In this document: positions 36,661 through 48,192 of the stretch, in pieces | How positions within the stretch are numbered: the first letter of the stretch is position 1 | Layout of the letters: each line of letters opens with the position of its first letter | DNA from: Paraphaeosphaeria minitans | Lineage: Eukaryota > Ascomycota > Dothideomycetes > Pleosporales > Didymosphaeriaceae | DNA: 64,000 bases | Assembly (NCBI GenBank): GCA_015832175.1 | Contig: WJXW01000007.1 | Span: 1,054,001 to 1,118,000 of the forward strand | Direction of reading: 5' to 3' | Notes under the pieces: generated by a model | Told to the model about the DNA's origin: nothing | Databases searched by the model: none | What the model saw: the letters and a program-made list of their open reading frames with translations, nothing else | Program-made: the position numbers and the translations under genes

Positions 36661-36983
36661 ATACGGTCTCTCACTGGCTAGTGCAGGCGCCAGCCTTTCC
36701 TAACCTAATATGGAATAGTCCAGCTGTCACTGTCCGTCGTGGGTCCTACTTTCCCGAATACCTAACTGGAATCACATTCATCAGCAGCAACTTCGAGGGC
36801 ACGGTACATCACTCATCTGGTGAGTCATTTTCTGCAGCCCCTCAACCATCCATACCGGTCTCTCTGAACCGGCAATTTGTTGCCCATTGCACTCGCTCGA
36901 CACGGTAACAGCAAGTGACAACTTGCTCGGGAGTGATACTCGTCACGATTGAAAGTGAAAACCACTTATCAAGAGACCACGCA

Positions 36984-37022
36984 CCAATCACTTTCTGCAC
37001 GTTTAAGCTCGCCTCATAAAAA
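36984..37022 (+). promoter_or_regulatory. CCAAT and TATA-like elements upstream of the OGFr-domain gene
   Basis: CCAAT lies at 36,984-36,988 and CATAAAAA at 37,015-37,022, about 57-64 bp before the ATG at 37,079. The spacing is normal for a fungal core promoter. Confidence 0.4.
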
Positions 37023-37078
37023 CCCTCTGAAGTACACGCAGGCTATCCCAAATATCCACATCGCTATCAACTGCTGAG

Positions 37079-38015
37079 ATGTCGCTACGCGGCCGTCTGC
37101 CGTCTATCGTCGACTTCTACAACCCTTACATCAATGCCAAGGATGCACATGGACGCACGCGAGAGCAAATACTCAAGTGGAGTGAGTAAAACCACGCCGT
37201 GCTGAGTATCATATAGCATGCTAAACCCCTATGCAACAGACAACGACAAGCTAGAGCGAAGCCATAACTATATCCAGATTCTGTTCCCTCTTCCAGAAGG
37301 CTCTATGTTCAGCTACACTGCCCCAGTCATCGACAAGAAGACCATGGAAGAGTTTCGCACGAACGACCATCTACAGATGACTTTAGGTCAAGCTTTCGAC
37401 AGGATGATGAGGTTCTACGGCTTTAAAGTTGTCTCGGCACTCGATTCGGCGGACCCAGTGAATCAGGCAGAGGAAGATACAGCCGCGGAAGAAAAGGAGA
37501 AAGGCAAGGCTGCGGAGGGCGAAGGTGAGCCACGACCCTCAATCTCCAGGATTACGCGAAACCCATGGCGAATGTATGCTGTTTTTGAACCACTACTTAC
37601 TGTCGATATAGAACCCGCTGAAGACCGCAATGACAATGCTGGCACCACCGCGTCTGTCGGTGCTGACCCTTCTGTCGCGTCAGCCCGTGACACCAAGTCG
37701 CCTGAGAAGTCCGTAGCCTCTGCAGGAGTCCATCGCCTCCGCGTCATACGTGGACCCAACTTCGAAGAGCGCTCCTGGAGTTGGTGTGTTCAGATGGACC
37801 ACAACCACCTCCGTATCTCGCGTATCCTGCGTTCCTTGCGCGTGCTGGGTCTGCAGCGCCAGTGCGAGGCGTTCTACGAGGCACTCACCGACGTGTACAA
37901 CGATCCGAAGATCTCTATCGGCAGGAGCTCGATGATATTTTGGAGGAGGGCAGTCCGCGAACCCTTGCATATCGCGCCTGACGGCACAGAGTGCAAATGG
38001 CTAAAGACGTTGTAG
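37079..38015 (+). CDS. OGFr-domain protein (opioid growth factor receptor conserved region)
   Basis: Two exons (37,079-37,181 and 37,240-38,015; intron with GTGAGT donor and CAACAG acceptor) give 292 residues. The protein opens with IVDFYNPYINAKDAHGRTRE, then DKLERSHNYIQILFPLPEGS, FDRMMRFYGFKV, and a C-terminal HLRISRILRSLRVLGLQRQ, followed by ISIGRSSMIFWRRAVREPLH. These segments are spread along the OGFr_N domain as I know it from animals and fungi. A Glu/Ala- and Ser-rich insert (about residues 120-200) splits the domain, which is common in fungal members. Fungi have no opioid signalling, so the name reflects the fold only and the cellular role is unknown. CCAAT and TATA-like elements support the start. 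Confidence 0.88.
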
Positions 38016-40013
38016 GAGACTCCACGGACACAGATCCAGGTATGTCGTTATCGAGGCTTGCCTTCATGTGGAGCCTGCAATACTGTGCTAGCACTATAAA
38101 TTGAGTACGGCGTGTTACCCCAGGATAGGCGATACGTAGGCGGATTGTACTCAGGCTATTGTCCTGGTGTTGTGCTGTTGGCGTCTCACTGTCAACCTGC
38201 CACCGCCACCGCCACCTTAATTGATGAAGCATGCTAATGACCAATTACGAATCTTGACTCACCGTGCGTTAGGATTGTATGGTGCTCACTCCTCCGATAG
38301 CGCAACGAGCGGATAGCCCTCAACCTTCCATCGAGCGCAGCATGGATTGCAAGAAAGAATGGAGACGGTTTAGTTATGATGCCTTGAGCTCCAAGGTCAA
38401 GAAGAAGGTACTGGCGTTCTCCAACCGGTTTAACTTTGGGGGAATCGAATAGCTGGTTGGACTGGCGCATGGCCAGAGGTCTGACAGCCCGGCTGCATTC
38501 AGACGCGTATAGATAGCCTCTCTTCAGTCTTAATGGTAGTAATGTTTGGCGAGAATCGCCCTGAATAGAACTATGGGTGTCCGTGTGCTATGCATTATCG
38601 ATTCCACTCTAGATAATCACGAACCTGACGTACAAGCGAAGTTGCCAAGACTTGATCATCCCAGCAGAATTGCATTTGATATATGTACACGCAACCCTCA
38701 TCGCGTCCCGCGACCTATTCTTTCGCTTAGAACTCGGAGATCAAGTCACCGCGTCTCTTGCCACGCATGTCCCACTTGCCCTGCTCCTCTGTTAGCTTGC
38801 CCTAACCCTATGTGCCAGCGCAACCCACATCAGTCATGTATCCAGCAGTACCCAGCATAGCCGGCACAAGGATGGCGTACGCGAACGTGATCCAGGCAGT
38901 CCGGGGCGTCCAGCGGAAGTGCTTGTGTCGGTTCACGGTCATTTCTGTCCCGCGTCAGCCAGCGTCCATGCCTTGTATACCGGCCGGCACCCAAATCGCG
39001 ACGCGCGAGTTTAAGAGCTACCGGTAGAGTTCGCGGGGTATCGTACGGTTCCATTTGACGAGGGCCGGGTCCATGTGGATGGCTGTGACGGAGGTTAGCA
39101 TTGTGAGCCATTGCGCCGCGGGAGAGCAGCGGGGCGCACCTGGGGGGTTGTGGGGGCCGAATCCCGCCATTTTGGAAGGTGTGGAGGCGGTATTCCGAGT
39201 ATAAAGGGTTGTTGCGTGGCTGCGGGGGAAGCTTGGCCGTTGTAGTGGTGAGCGACGATGAGGTTTGGCAACTTGGTGTGACTAAGCAAGAGCCTTGGCA
39301 ATCGGTGCCTCAGGCATGAAGTTCTCTAGTTGCTCTATTAATGATCCACGACAAAGCATGCACATCCGAACCTCAACTCTATGGACGAAGAAACGAATTT
39401 GGTCGTTTGTGAGCACGAGAACATCTGCTTCAACACTCTCAGCTCTCATCAGCTGGCGTCTACACATCGTCGCCGGCACGTCGGTAGGGCTACCCCCAAA
39501 TCCGCATGAGCATGACTGCATGGCCATGCTACCTATAGCTCAGCGTCGGCCGTGCCGTTGAACGTGGGTTCTGCCATCAGATACCTATACGGTTGAGGGT
39601 TCTCTTATACGGTCTGGTCCTCAAACTTTCAAGATGCTCCCTGATGTCCTTATCTTACGCGCTGCGTGGCCGCTACTGCGGGTCGGCGCTGCCTTCGTAC
39701 GAGGCTGATGGTTGCGCTTCGACACCCCAGTTTTCTCCGCGCAACGACCCTTTGGAGCTCGTTCGAACTCGCGAATCGTATTTGCCCACCTTGTTTCCAT
39801 CAGATGCTGCCAAAAACAGCTATAATTTGACAAACGGCTACGCCAAGTGACCGATATGACGCAGAAGCTGTCCCCGCCTCGCCGGTACAATATGTAGCGC
39901 ATCGGCCGAACACCTGGGGTCGCCCTCCCATTCTTTCCCTTTCCACTCTCCACTACCAGTAGATGCCGTCTAACATAGGCACAACGCAAATCGCCACGCG
40001 CTGCGTCACCGAT
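38016..40013. other. Intergenic region, 2 kb
   Basis: I see no supported gene here. Several open frames of 60-120 codons exist on both strands (for example near 39,621-39,989), but they lack recognisable domains, consistent splice sites or signal peptides. No tRNA-like structure was recognised. Confidence 0.5.
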
Positions 40014-41158
40014 ATGTCTACAGTCACCAAGGCTAGTCAGGGTGCGAAGTTAACGGTGCATTGGTAGGTCCGGTCAGCCTTGCGGTCGCTCGCGCCATCA
40101 AGTGCAGCACAAGCGCTGTAACCCCAGAGCCGCATGCTCATTGGCATTGTCTTCAGCTCCGCGTGAGATACTGACAAATGAAAAAGGCTAAACGAGTCTC
40201 GCGGCCAACGCATTGTGTGGTTGCTTGAGGAGCTCAACCTCGATTACGATATCAAGGTCTACTTCAGGCAGAAGGACAAACATTCACCTCCGGACCTGAA
40301 GCAGGTCCATCCTCTGGGCAAGTCGCCATTGATGTCCATTGAGGCCCCGAGCCTTGAGAAGCCGTTAGTCCTAGCGGAGTCTGCTGCAATCGTCGAATAT
40401 GTTTCCGACCACTTCGGCCAGCAGCTTATCCCGAAACGTTATGCGGAAGGGAATGATGGGTTGATCGGCGCGGAAACTAAAGAATGGCTGCGATTCCGTG
40501 TAAGTGCGATCTTATTTGCTGTTGGCCCTGCATCACTCCAGGGCGCACCTTAAAACACTCCGAGTACCGATGGTGCGTCTTGACGCTGCAAGCGCCGAGT
40601 TAAACCCTGCAGCACCGTTTGTTTTTTGTTTGGTGAACGAGAGAGAGTTCAAGGTCGGATTGGGTCATCATGCGCAACAGCAATCCTCCTGCCATACTTG
40701 AGTATGGTTTGCATGGTTAATGTCCTTTTTAGTTCTTGATGCATTATGCCGAAGGCTCCCTCATGTCTGTTCTCTTCACCGGACTTCTCACGCACAACAT
40801 ACGCGAGGCTCCTGTACCGTTCTTCCTCAAGTTCATCACGAAGAAGATCGCAGACATGATCGACAAGAATTTCACACTTGCAGAGCTGAAGCTGAACTTG
40901 AGTTATCTGGAGGCTCTTCTCGCAGAATGTCCAGACGATGAGTTCTTGTGCGGCGCCAAGCTTACGGGGGCTGACTTTATGATGATCTTTGTTCTGGAAG
41001 CAGCAGTGTTGTTCAAAACACTGAACGATACAAGCTATCCAAGACTGTATAGCTACGTCCGGCGCATGCAGAGCAGGGAAGCCTACAGAAGGGCGGGCGA
41101 CAAGGTTTCGGAGGCGAGTGGCGTCAAGTACGTGCCGTTCTCAGAAACGAAACTGTAG
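40014..41158 (+). CDS. Glutathione S-transferase (Gtt1-like)
   Basis: Cytosolic enzyme conjugating glutathione to electrophiles or reducing peroxides. Three exons (40,014-40,063, 40,187-40,499 and 40,733-41,158) encode 262 residues, typical for the family. The N-terminal thioredoxin-like domain reads LTVHWLNESRGQRIVWLLEE, where the Asn-Glu-Ser-Arg stretch lies at the catalytic position, and continues with HPLGKSPLM and LAESAAIVEYV, the glutathione-binding ES motif. The C-terminal helical domain starts FLMHYAEGSLMSVLF and contains KLTGADFMMIFVLEA. The first exon depends on a GTAGGT donor, a CTGAC branch site and an AAAAAG acceptor that make Trp by splicing. Introns of 124 and 233 bp are longer than its neighbours'. 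The substrate cannot be read from sequence. Confidence 0.9.
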
Positions 41159-41950
41159 CTGCAGACGCGCGGTGGGAAGACGGTTCCGAGCGGCGTTAGG
41201 TAGTCGGGGTTCGCTCCCAGTGGGCGGGCGGTTTGCGACATGTCAGAGCTGCTGCTTTGATGCAGCTGGATTATTCGTAGATGGACGGTAGCGTACATCA
41301 CACAGAACTCGCGTTTCAAACTGCCTGACTTCCTAACGATTGAGAGCCCCCGAAGCGCGAATGTCGCACTCACGTCAGCGGATGAAGCATGCCCGACTAA
41401 ACACGGCCGAAGCGGGACCAAGGTTTCTTTCTAGGCTATGGCTGGCGTCTAAGCGTCAGCGTCAGCCCTGCAGATACACCTCATTATGGAGAATCGTCAC
41501 CTAGGTACATCCGCATGCCCTTTGGGTGATGTCAAGCTTTGGAACCGGTCCTCGCCCGAAGCTGTCCTCGTCCGACTGCACTATGCAGAGGCTGATATAC
41601 CTATATGTTCGTGGTGTCGCGCAGGACTGCCCGAACATGATCAGACGAAGCATTCCAAGGCCTCCTATCTCAACACGCCTGATTCACAACCAGCGCCCAA
41701 CTTTGTCCAGAATAACTCTGCCGGGCCTCGCCAATCTATATCTACTTGAGGGTGATGAGTACGTCGCAGGAGTCTTGACTAGAGTTTTGCACTAGACCCT
41801 TTCCGGCACGCGTTCCGAAAGCCGTACACACGCAACTTATTATCCATTATTCCACCAGCGTCCCTCAGGAGAATTCCTCTGTGTTGACTCGCAGTCACTT
41901 CGTCCGACGCTGCGACTGCGCAAGCAGGTTTTCAAAAGCGATCCGATTCT
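41159..41950. other. Intergenic region
   Basis: This lies between the GST stop and the BTB-gene start. I see no supported gene or repeat; it presumably holds the 3' end of the GST transcript and the next promoter. Confidence 0.5.
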
Positions 41951-44505
41951 ATGCCTGAATCGCAGCGCGGTCGCACATCCTCCCAAGACTTTGCATATCA
42001 AAGCACTGACCAAGCCTGTGCCCACCCGTTCGGTGGAGTCCCAGCTCTCCAGCAAGCCGCCTTCGCACACCAACCCCAACCACACCAACGCTATGAGACG
42101 CACCCAGCTGCAAATGGTTCAATTGCCCCGACACCGCGCACTCAATCACTGAGATACTCGGAATTGGTCGCGCCACAGGGCTCTGCATCGCACCTGGGAG
42201 CTTCCGTACCGCTTCCTGGTGGCTACGGCTTCAGTTCTGGGGGCCCACTAGGATGGGATTGGGGAGACAACATTGACTTTGCCGACCATACCCCACGTTA
42301 CGAACCTCAAGGCGAGCTTATCCAGGAGCTTCAGACCCAGCAGGCGCCAAAGGACGACTTCAGCATCCCGCTGCCAGTGACCACTATCGACACGGCGCGC
42401 CAGTCTCCGCCACAACCCTTCTCCGCGCAGTCTGCGGTGGTTCGGAATCCACTGTCGCCACCTCCCAGACCGACCAAGCGACTTTCCGTCCAGACAGGCA
42501 TGAAGAGGAAGGCCGACCCGGAGCCTAATTCCGGAATACAACCTGCGAATGGGCCGTTCGAAGAGAATCCCGCCAAGCGACAGAACAAGTCGCGAGCCTC
42601 ATCCATCACCTCGGCAGCCTCTCCAGTCGTGCCAACTGCCCCTGCGCCCGAGTCACGCGGACCTGCGTCCTTCTCCGCTTCTATGCACGCACTGGCGGCC
42701 CTTGAGAGTACCGCCCAGCTGAACAATGAGGCACAGAAGCGCAAAGAGCCAACCAAGGGCATGGAACCGCAGGGTCGCGTCATTGACGTCTCGATACCTC
42801 GGCGCATCGTAGAGTCGCGTGGAGCCGTGGACACCCTGCCCTCGGGCAAGGTGTTCCCAATACAGATTGGGTCGGAGCTTTTCAGGCTCTCCGGAGCATC
42901 TATTTCATCGGATGGTGAGCATTACGCAGATGTTTACTAAAAATATGCACAAGCTAACTATGCAAGAGCACCCAGTTATTTCACGCATTTCTTTGGCGAG
43001 CAGATCCACAACAATCAAGGTCGCGCTGATGACATGAGGACCTTGTATATCGATCGCGACCCTGATACATTTCGAGACATTGCCCTGCATTTGCAAGGGT
43101 ACCACATTAGCCCCCGCGATGGTGAGCATTTCGTGCGCTTGTTCGCCGATGCGCAATTCTACTCATGTAAGCCTGACAAAGTTTTGACTCCGCTCGCCAA
43201 TGTTACTAATGGCGCGCAGTGCCTCGCCTGACAAAACAACTTTTTAGCACCGACATCTTCATACGTATAGGCGGCGTTCCCTTCCAGATCCCACGAGACC
43301 TGTTCTCATCGCCTGGCGACAGTCCAAATTATTTCTCCCTTGGCTTTGCGCAGTTCTTCTCCACGCCAACGGAAGTCTTTCCTGGGCTTGATCGCAATGC
43401 GCTGCTACGACCGCCGTCCATTTCTCCGCCTTCGGTGCCAAATCGGAGCGGGGAGACGTTTGGAGAACTAGTCAGAATGCTTCAGGGCTATCCTGTGGAC
43501 ATTCGCAATGATGTACATAGATCGCAGCTTCTGAGAGATGCGCGGTACTTCCATTTGAGAGGACTGGAACAACGACTCATACCATGCGAAACGTCTTTTA
43601 ATCTCCGAAGAGGACAATCCGAGATCTTGATCAGGCTTGACGACATTCGGCAATCTGGAGTTTCATTCACACCAGATACGCCTGTGAGCAACCCTCATTC
43701 CCGTTCTGCGTCGAACGCTCCATCACAACTAGGTATTTCGCCTGCTCCATCGAGCAAATCAACAAGCCCATCTCCTTCATCCGGCATCTCTCAATTTAGA
43801 GCCGGCACAGTGTCGTACGCGCGGCCTTATACGGACGACCACGTCAGTACCAACATCCTTGTTCTCGAATTGTCATCCAACGAATCGACCACGCTGCACC
43901 TTCCCGTAGACACTCCAAGGGCCACATCTTCCACAGAGCCACTCAATCTCAACTTAAGGGCTACCTTCCACCCAAACGTGCTCGCGCGCATCACATCGCT
44001 ATTCTCGGTGATAGCGTCGAAGATGGGACTACCAGCGACGCAGCCGCTCGGTCTCATGATGATGCAGCCTGGTGGCGGTATGGCAGCGCAACCATTTTCA
44101 CCTGCCAACTCGGGCGTGAACGAACGCCGAGTGCGCGTTCGACTGGATCCAGAATGCTACCTCGAAATGGACAATGCGCCTGCCGAGTTGGCGCTTGATG
44201 CGGAAACAGGTCGCGTGGGCATCCGACGCAGCGATGGCGAGCATCGTTCTAAGCGGAGCAGGGTGTCTGACAGCTCCAGTACCAGTGAGTGGATCTGGGG
44301 CGGGGCACGGCACAGCGACGTCGTTGTCAACGACGGAGAGGAGTTGGAAGAGACCATTGTGGTCAAAAGAGCACATTGGAGGATACGTGTGGAGAACGTG
44401 GACGGAGAAGCAGCGAAGATGACGGTTGTGCTTTGTGGTGTCAGGATTGAAGGGTACAGTGGAGAGAGAGGACGGAATCAAGAGCGCGGATTCTTGGGGA
44501 GTTAA
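41951..44505 (+). CDS. Protein with two tandem BTB/T1-like repeats
   Basis: Three exons (41,951-42,914, 42,969-43,166 and 43,220-44,505) encode 815 residues. The first ~295 residues are low-complexity, rich in Pro, Gln and Ser with basic patches (KRKADPE, KRQNKSR). Then comes FPIQIGSELFRLSGASISSD joined by splicing to APSYFTHFFGEQ, then LYIDRDPDTFRDIALHLQGY (about 300-375), a layout typical of BTB/potassium-channel-tetramerisation domains. A second related unit follows: IFIRIGGVPFQIPRDLFSS, NYFSLGFAQFF, LVRMLQGYPVDI, LLRDARYFHLRGLEQRLIP (about 393-505). The C-terminal ~300 residues contain Ser/Pro linkers and a conserved-looking tail. BTB proteins usually act as oligomerisation or Cullin-3 adaptors; the exact role here is unknown. 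The second splice acceptor (AAGAG before CACCCAG) was chosen because it restores frame and motif. Confidence 0.8.
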
Positions 44506-47064
44506 TTGTTAGCGTCGCCAGCGAGAGCGAGTTGTTTCATCCGATGCGTTGCATGCCAGATTGGGTGGTTATGCTTAGCGACGTCCGCCATCTACTTCAC
44601 CAACCGCATCGTTTTTTTTTTCTTGCTTCTTGGGCGATACATCTATCGTTTTATATACATTCGCAAATCAATACATCTAACGTCCATCCCCATATCACGA
44701 GCCACCCCATGACGCGAGCCACATCTCTAATTACAACTCCTAGAGAGCCTTCTCAGGAAGCTGATTAAGGTGCAGCCTGTGCAATATTCTTTCTAAGGTC
44801 TTCCTACACCAGGGTACCAAAGCACCGCTGGGCACTCACGGATTTTGGTTGTTAAATACGTGTGTTCATTCGCGCCATCAGTCTCAGCTTTGCTGACGCA
44901 CCCCTGTCAGACCAAGATGATAGGCATGCCTCAGAAAATCGGAGTACCAGGAAGACCGGGCCATAGCAACAGAATACCTCACCGGACTGATTGTCATAGG
45001 TGATCGCACGGCGATCTTTCGCTAATGCTAACCAGCCCAGAGCGTCAAAGGCGCTTATCTACAAGCAGGAACAGGATATTGAGACTGTGGCGTAGGCGTT
45101 ATTGCAGGTTCTCGCTATCGTCCTTGGTGCGGTGCGATGATGAATTGAAATTTTGGTTTGGACGTGGCATTGTACTGATGCCAAGCCATTACTTGATTAC
45201 GTAATTATTTGTTGCTGCGGCTGGAGGCGCGCAGCCGAACGTCGTCCAACCTCTTTCAACACCTGGCAATCCCATCGTACAATGTAAGCTATTCTCGAAA
45301 GTAGCCGTTCGTATATTGCAGTAACATCATTGACTTTTGGAAGCCTGTAGCAGAACGCCGCCGACTATCGCCGTTAATGTAGGCCGTCATCCGCCAACTT
45401 CTGACTCCTGACCAAACACCCTCGGAACCTGCACATGTCGTTCGTCAAAGCGTTTCCGCCTTCCCTATCCTCGTCGAATCTGCCGACACGTCTTCACCCA
45501 GCTACACGAAGCTTGCGCTCGACTTGACCACTTCATAGCACATACTGCTGAGATGGAACAGGCTGATGAGCCGAAGCGAATCATTCTTCGTTTTCGCGAC
45601 CAATACGAACTGGAAGAGGAAGCCATAAAAAACCAGTACTTCGCATTATACGGCCCTGCGCCTCCAGCGAACGATTACTTCGCTCATTTAGTAGCTCCCA
45701 ACGAGTCATCTACTATGCATATTATTTTGGATATCCACTGCAAATCGCACCCTATTATCGACAATAGTAAACTGTTATACGAAGTCTTCAAAGTGAGGAA
45801 GAACAAAGGATTGTATGTAATCTTATCCTCCTCAGATGTTTGAACTAAGCAAGGAGTCAGCAATTTCGAGAAGCTTAGCAACGCCGCATGCGATTATGCT
45901 CGCGCGCGCTGCGAAAGGACTCGGTGGGGCACTAACAGATCTCAGTCTGAGGAGTTGGACGGCGTTCGTCCAATGCAAGTAGGGCAATCTCCAGCGACAT
46001 TCGTGTCTTGAGCATCAAGGGAGAGCGGTAAGTCCCTTAGCCGTCCACTCGGAGGTAGACAAAGCGCACGGTTAGGGCGATTTCGTGCTGCCGTACACCG
46101 AAGATAATCACCTCTGACTTCGTGTTTGGGGTTTCGGTGACAATTGGCATACATTGTAACCTGGATATCGCACATTTTTGATAACGTTATGGCGTATGAG
46201 TGAAAAGCGTGTTATGAAAGTGTCCTGAATTAGTGCAGTGGAATTCACACCGTGCACGCGAAAGACATCGGCGCTGACGTGTCAGGCGGGGCTTCTCATG
46301 TATTGCTTTTACCGCGGGTAATGCTACATCCTTGAGATACGGCACCTCGCCTCCAGAGAGACTTGCACAGCCACAATACATCCAGCCACACTTCCAACCA
46401 CCACGCTTATAAATCATATATTACACTCTGTATAATTAGCTTACTGCTGCCGATTAGCTCCATTCGTTATCTTACTTGCTTGGCAAGATCCAAACGGCGT
46501 GGCGTGTCGCATAATATATCCCCGCGCATCGGACACAATCCCGGGCAAAGCCCTGTAACGCGATATGACGATTTGGCATATCCAATAGTACAATCCTGTG
46601 ACTATTAGCAACTCAGAGCTGCACTTGTCGGTGGTGCAGCACAGCTTCTCTAAAGCGTGATAGAACAGTCTCCTTCTGCAGAGCGCCGATATGGAGTTAA
46701 CTATCATGTAATTTAGAGATAGCAGCTGTTCTATAGCTATTGAACATGCCGAAGCATGGTATCCTCTACGTTTTAGTGAATTCAGATGTGTATTGTAAAT
46801 TGAGATGGCTTTCAATCTTAAGTACCTAAATTTGGCTCGCTAGGGAGGGTGGCTCGCGTCGTAGGGACGGACGTTACATGACCCCCATGCATACATCTAG
46901 CAAACTAGGAACCTTTTATCGTATCCGATACAGACTCCAAGAAAAGACAAAAGGAGAGCAATCAGGACAGCAGGAAAAGGAAACAACGCCGGTCAACACC
47001 TCACACCTTTCCCCAACCTCCATGACACACCCACACGCACTTTTTTCGCTGGCCATACTCACCC
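44506..47064. other. Intergenic region, 2.5 kb
   Basis: Mostly featureless. The one open frame that could be a small gene (45,553-45,843) is listed separately. A T-rich run (44,613-44,622) follows the BTB-gene stop. No repeat or RNA gene was recognised. Confidence 0.5.
45553..45843 (+). CDS. Small hypothetical protein (96 codons), doubtful
   Basis: ATG-initiated open frame MEQADEPKRIILRFRDQYEL ending YVILSSSDV and stop. The translation is charged and non-repetitive, without a signal peptide, membrane segment or recognised family. No splice sites extending it were found. It may be a relic or a chance frame; nothing around it supports a function. Confidence 0.25.
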   Translation: MEQADEPKRIILRFRDQYELEEEAIKNQYFALYGPAPPANDYFAHLVAPNESSTMHIILDIHCKSHPIIDNSKLLYEVFKVRKNKGLYVILSSSDV

Positions 47065-47433
47065 TCACATGAGAGCACAATCAGCCTTAGCCGTAGCCAT
47101 GTTGTCGATCCAAGACTTCTCCTTCGGACCGCCCTTGACCTGGTGTCCTCCCGGCCCCGGGTCGTTGACGTCCAGGTCCTGCGTGAAGACCTTCAACGGT
47201 GCACGAGCCACGACGCTGGGGCCTAAGCCGGAGTCAGCGAGTTTGTATTTCCCGGGAGGAGAGGGGGGGATAGAAAAGGTGGAGAAGTATGGTATGGTAT
47301 GAATCGGCTTACCGTCGTTGATGCTGGGTGTGGGTGCGAGGTTGGCGTCAGCGTCAGCGCCGGCTTCGGCAATGGGCGTAGCCACGACGATGAGCGCAAG
47401 AAGCGCGAAGAGTGCTGCGATTTTGAACAGCAT
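47065..47433 (-). CDS. Small secreted protein with a facultative in-frame intron
   Basis: The minus-strand ATG at 47,433 opens a signal peptide (MLFKIAALFALLALIVVATP, cleavage probably near AEA). The unspliced frame is 122 residues. A canonical 90-bp intron (47,223-47,312; GTAAGC donor, GCTGAC branch, CTTAG acceptor) is a multiple of three and has no stop, so splicing gives a 92-residue form that joins SIND to GPSVVARAPLKVFTQDLDV. The C-terminus is MATAKADCALM, with a single cysteine in a CaaX-like position. A TATA-like CTTATAT complement at 47,520-47,526 is 87 bp upstream. No family was recognised. It could be an effector-like or cell-wall-associated peptide, which is inference only. Confidence 0.6.
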   Translation of the reverse strand: MLFKIAALFALLALIVVATPIAEAGADADANLAPTPSINDGKPIHTIPYFSTFSIPPSPPGKYKLADSGLGPSVVARAPLKVFTQDLDVNDPGPGGHQVKGGPKEKSWIDNMATAKADCALM

Positions 47434-48192
47434 GGAGGATTGAGAGGGACAGGATGGGATGGGATCGTGTGTCTTTGGGTCTCGAGGTAGTGGCCCTGGG
47501 TGAGGCGGGAGAAGGGGGGCTTATATGCGGCTCTGTGGCCGATTGCACTGGCGCACACTGGCGCGTGAATGACGGTGCTATGTTGACGAATGTGTATGTG
47601 ATGTGCGCGTCTTTGTTGTAGTGGAGGTGGTGATGGTCGTTGTTAGTATTGTTCTCTTGGGTGGCAGGGCTGCGCAGACGGCACGCTTTGTTGGGCGCTC
47701 TTCTTGTGCGTAATGCCATTGTATTGCGTCGAGACTGCAAAAATGAGGGGCCTTGATAGGGATATGATTGCCTTGCCTCTGCTATTGTTGTCTGGGGCTT
47801 CTGTGGACATGAGCGCTTAGGTCATGTCGCAGTGGAGCCATGGTCGTAGCCATTCCGTCATGTACGTAGATCATGGGGCTCTCAGGCGTAGGAGAACGCA
47901 CGGTGACAGTTCCTCTCGAGCACACCTAATCCTGTAGTTACTCACTTCATAGTAGGGTCATTTAAAACTGTAACCTGCAATCTATCCCAATCTTCCATAG
48001 CTACAACATGTGTAGTCTTCCTTGTCAGCCACGGTGCAGGTTTATTTTTGTAACGCAGACACAAAAGCAGACATCAGGGTAGAATCATTGAATCGAACTA
48101 CTAGGAAAACCGGGGGTATGGTCCAATACGAGTTACCGCTCTTCCTGGGTTAATTCAGTGCATTTCGAGCATAACGCAAGGCACTTAGGTAC
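47434..48192. other. Intergenic region
   Basis: The promoter side of the small secreted protein gene, then sequence without recognised features up to the PHD-like gene stop. Confidence 0.5.

Larger units (their letters stand above)
35687..37078. other. Intergenic region with a hairpin and a MITE fragment
   Basis: No supported gene. It includes an AT-rich stretch after the OPT stop (35,800-35,870), a 75-bp imperfect hairpin at 36,270-36,344, half of a MITE at 36,612-36,660, and the promoter of the next gene. Open frames of up to 75 codons have no recognisable features. Confidence 0.6.

Noticed and set aside
38795..38815. CCCTAACCCTATG as a telomere-like repeat
   Set aside because: Only about one and a half units; chance occurrence in normal intergenic DNA.
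47065..47433. Small secreted protein as a lipopeptide mating pheromone precursor
   Set aside because: The CaaX-like end fits, but a classical signal peptide and the length do not match a-factor-like precursors; kept only as an observation.
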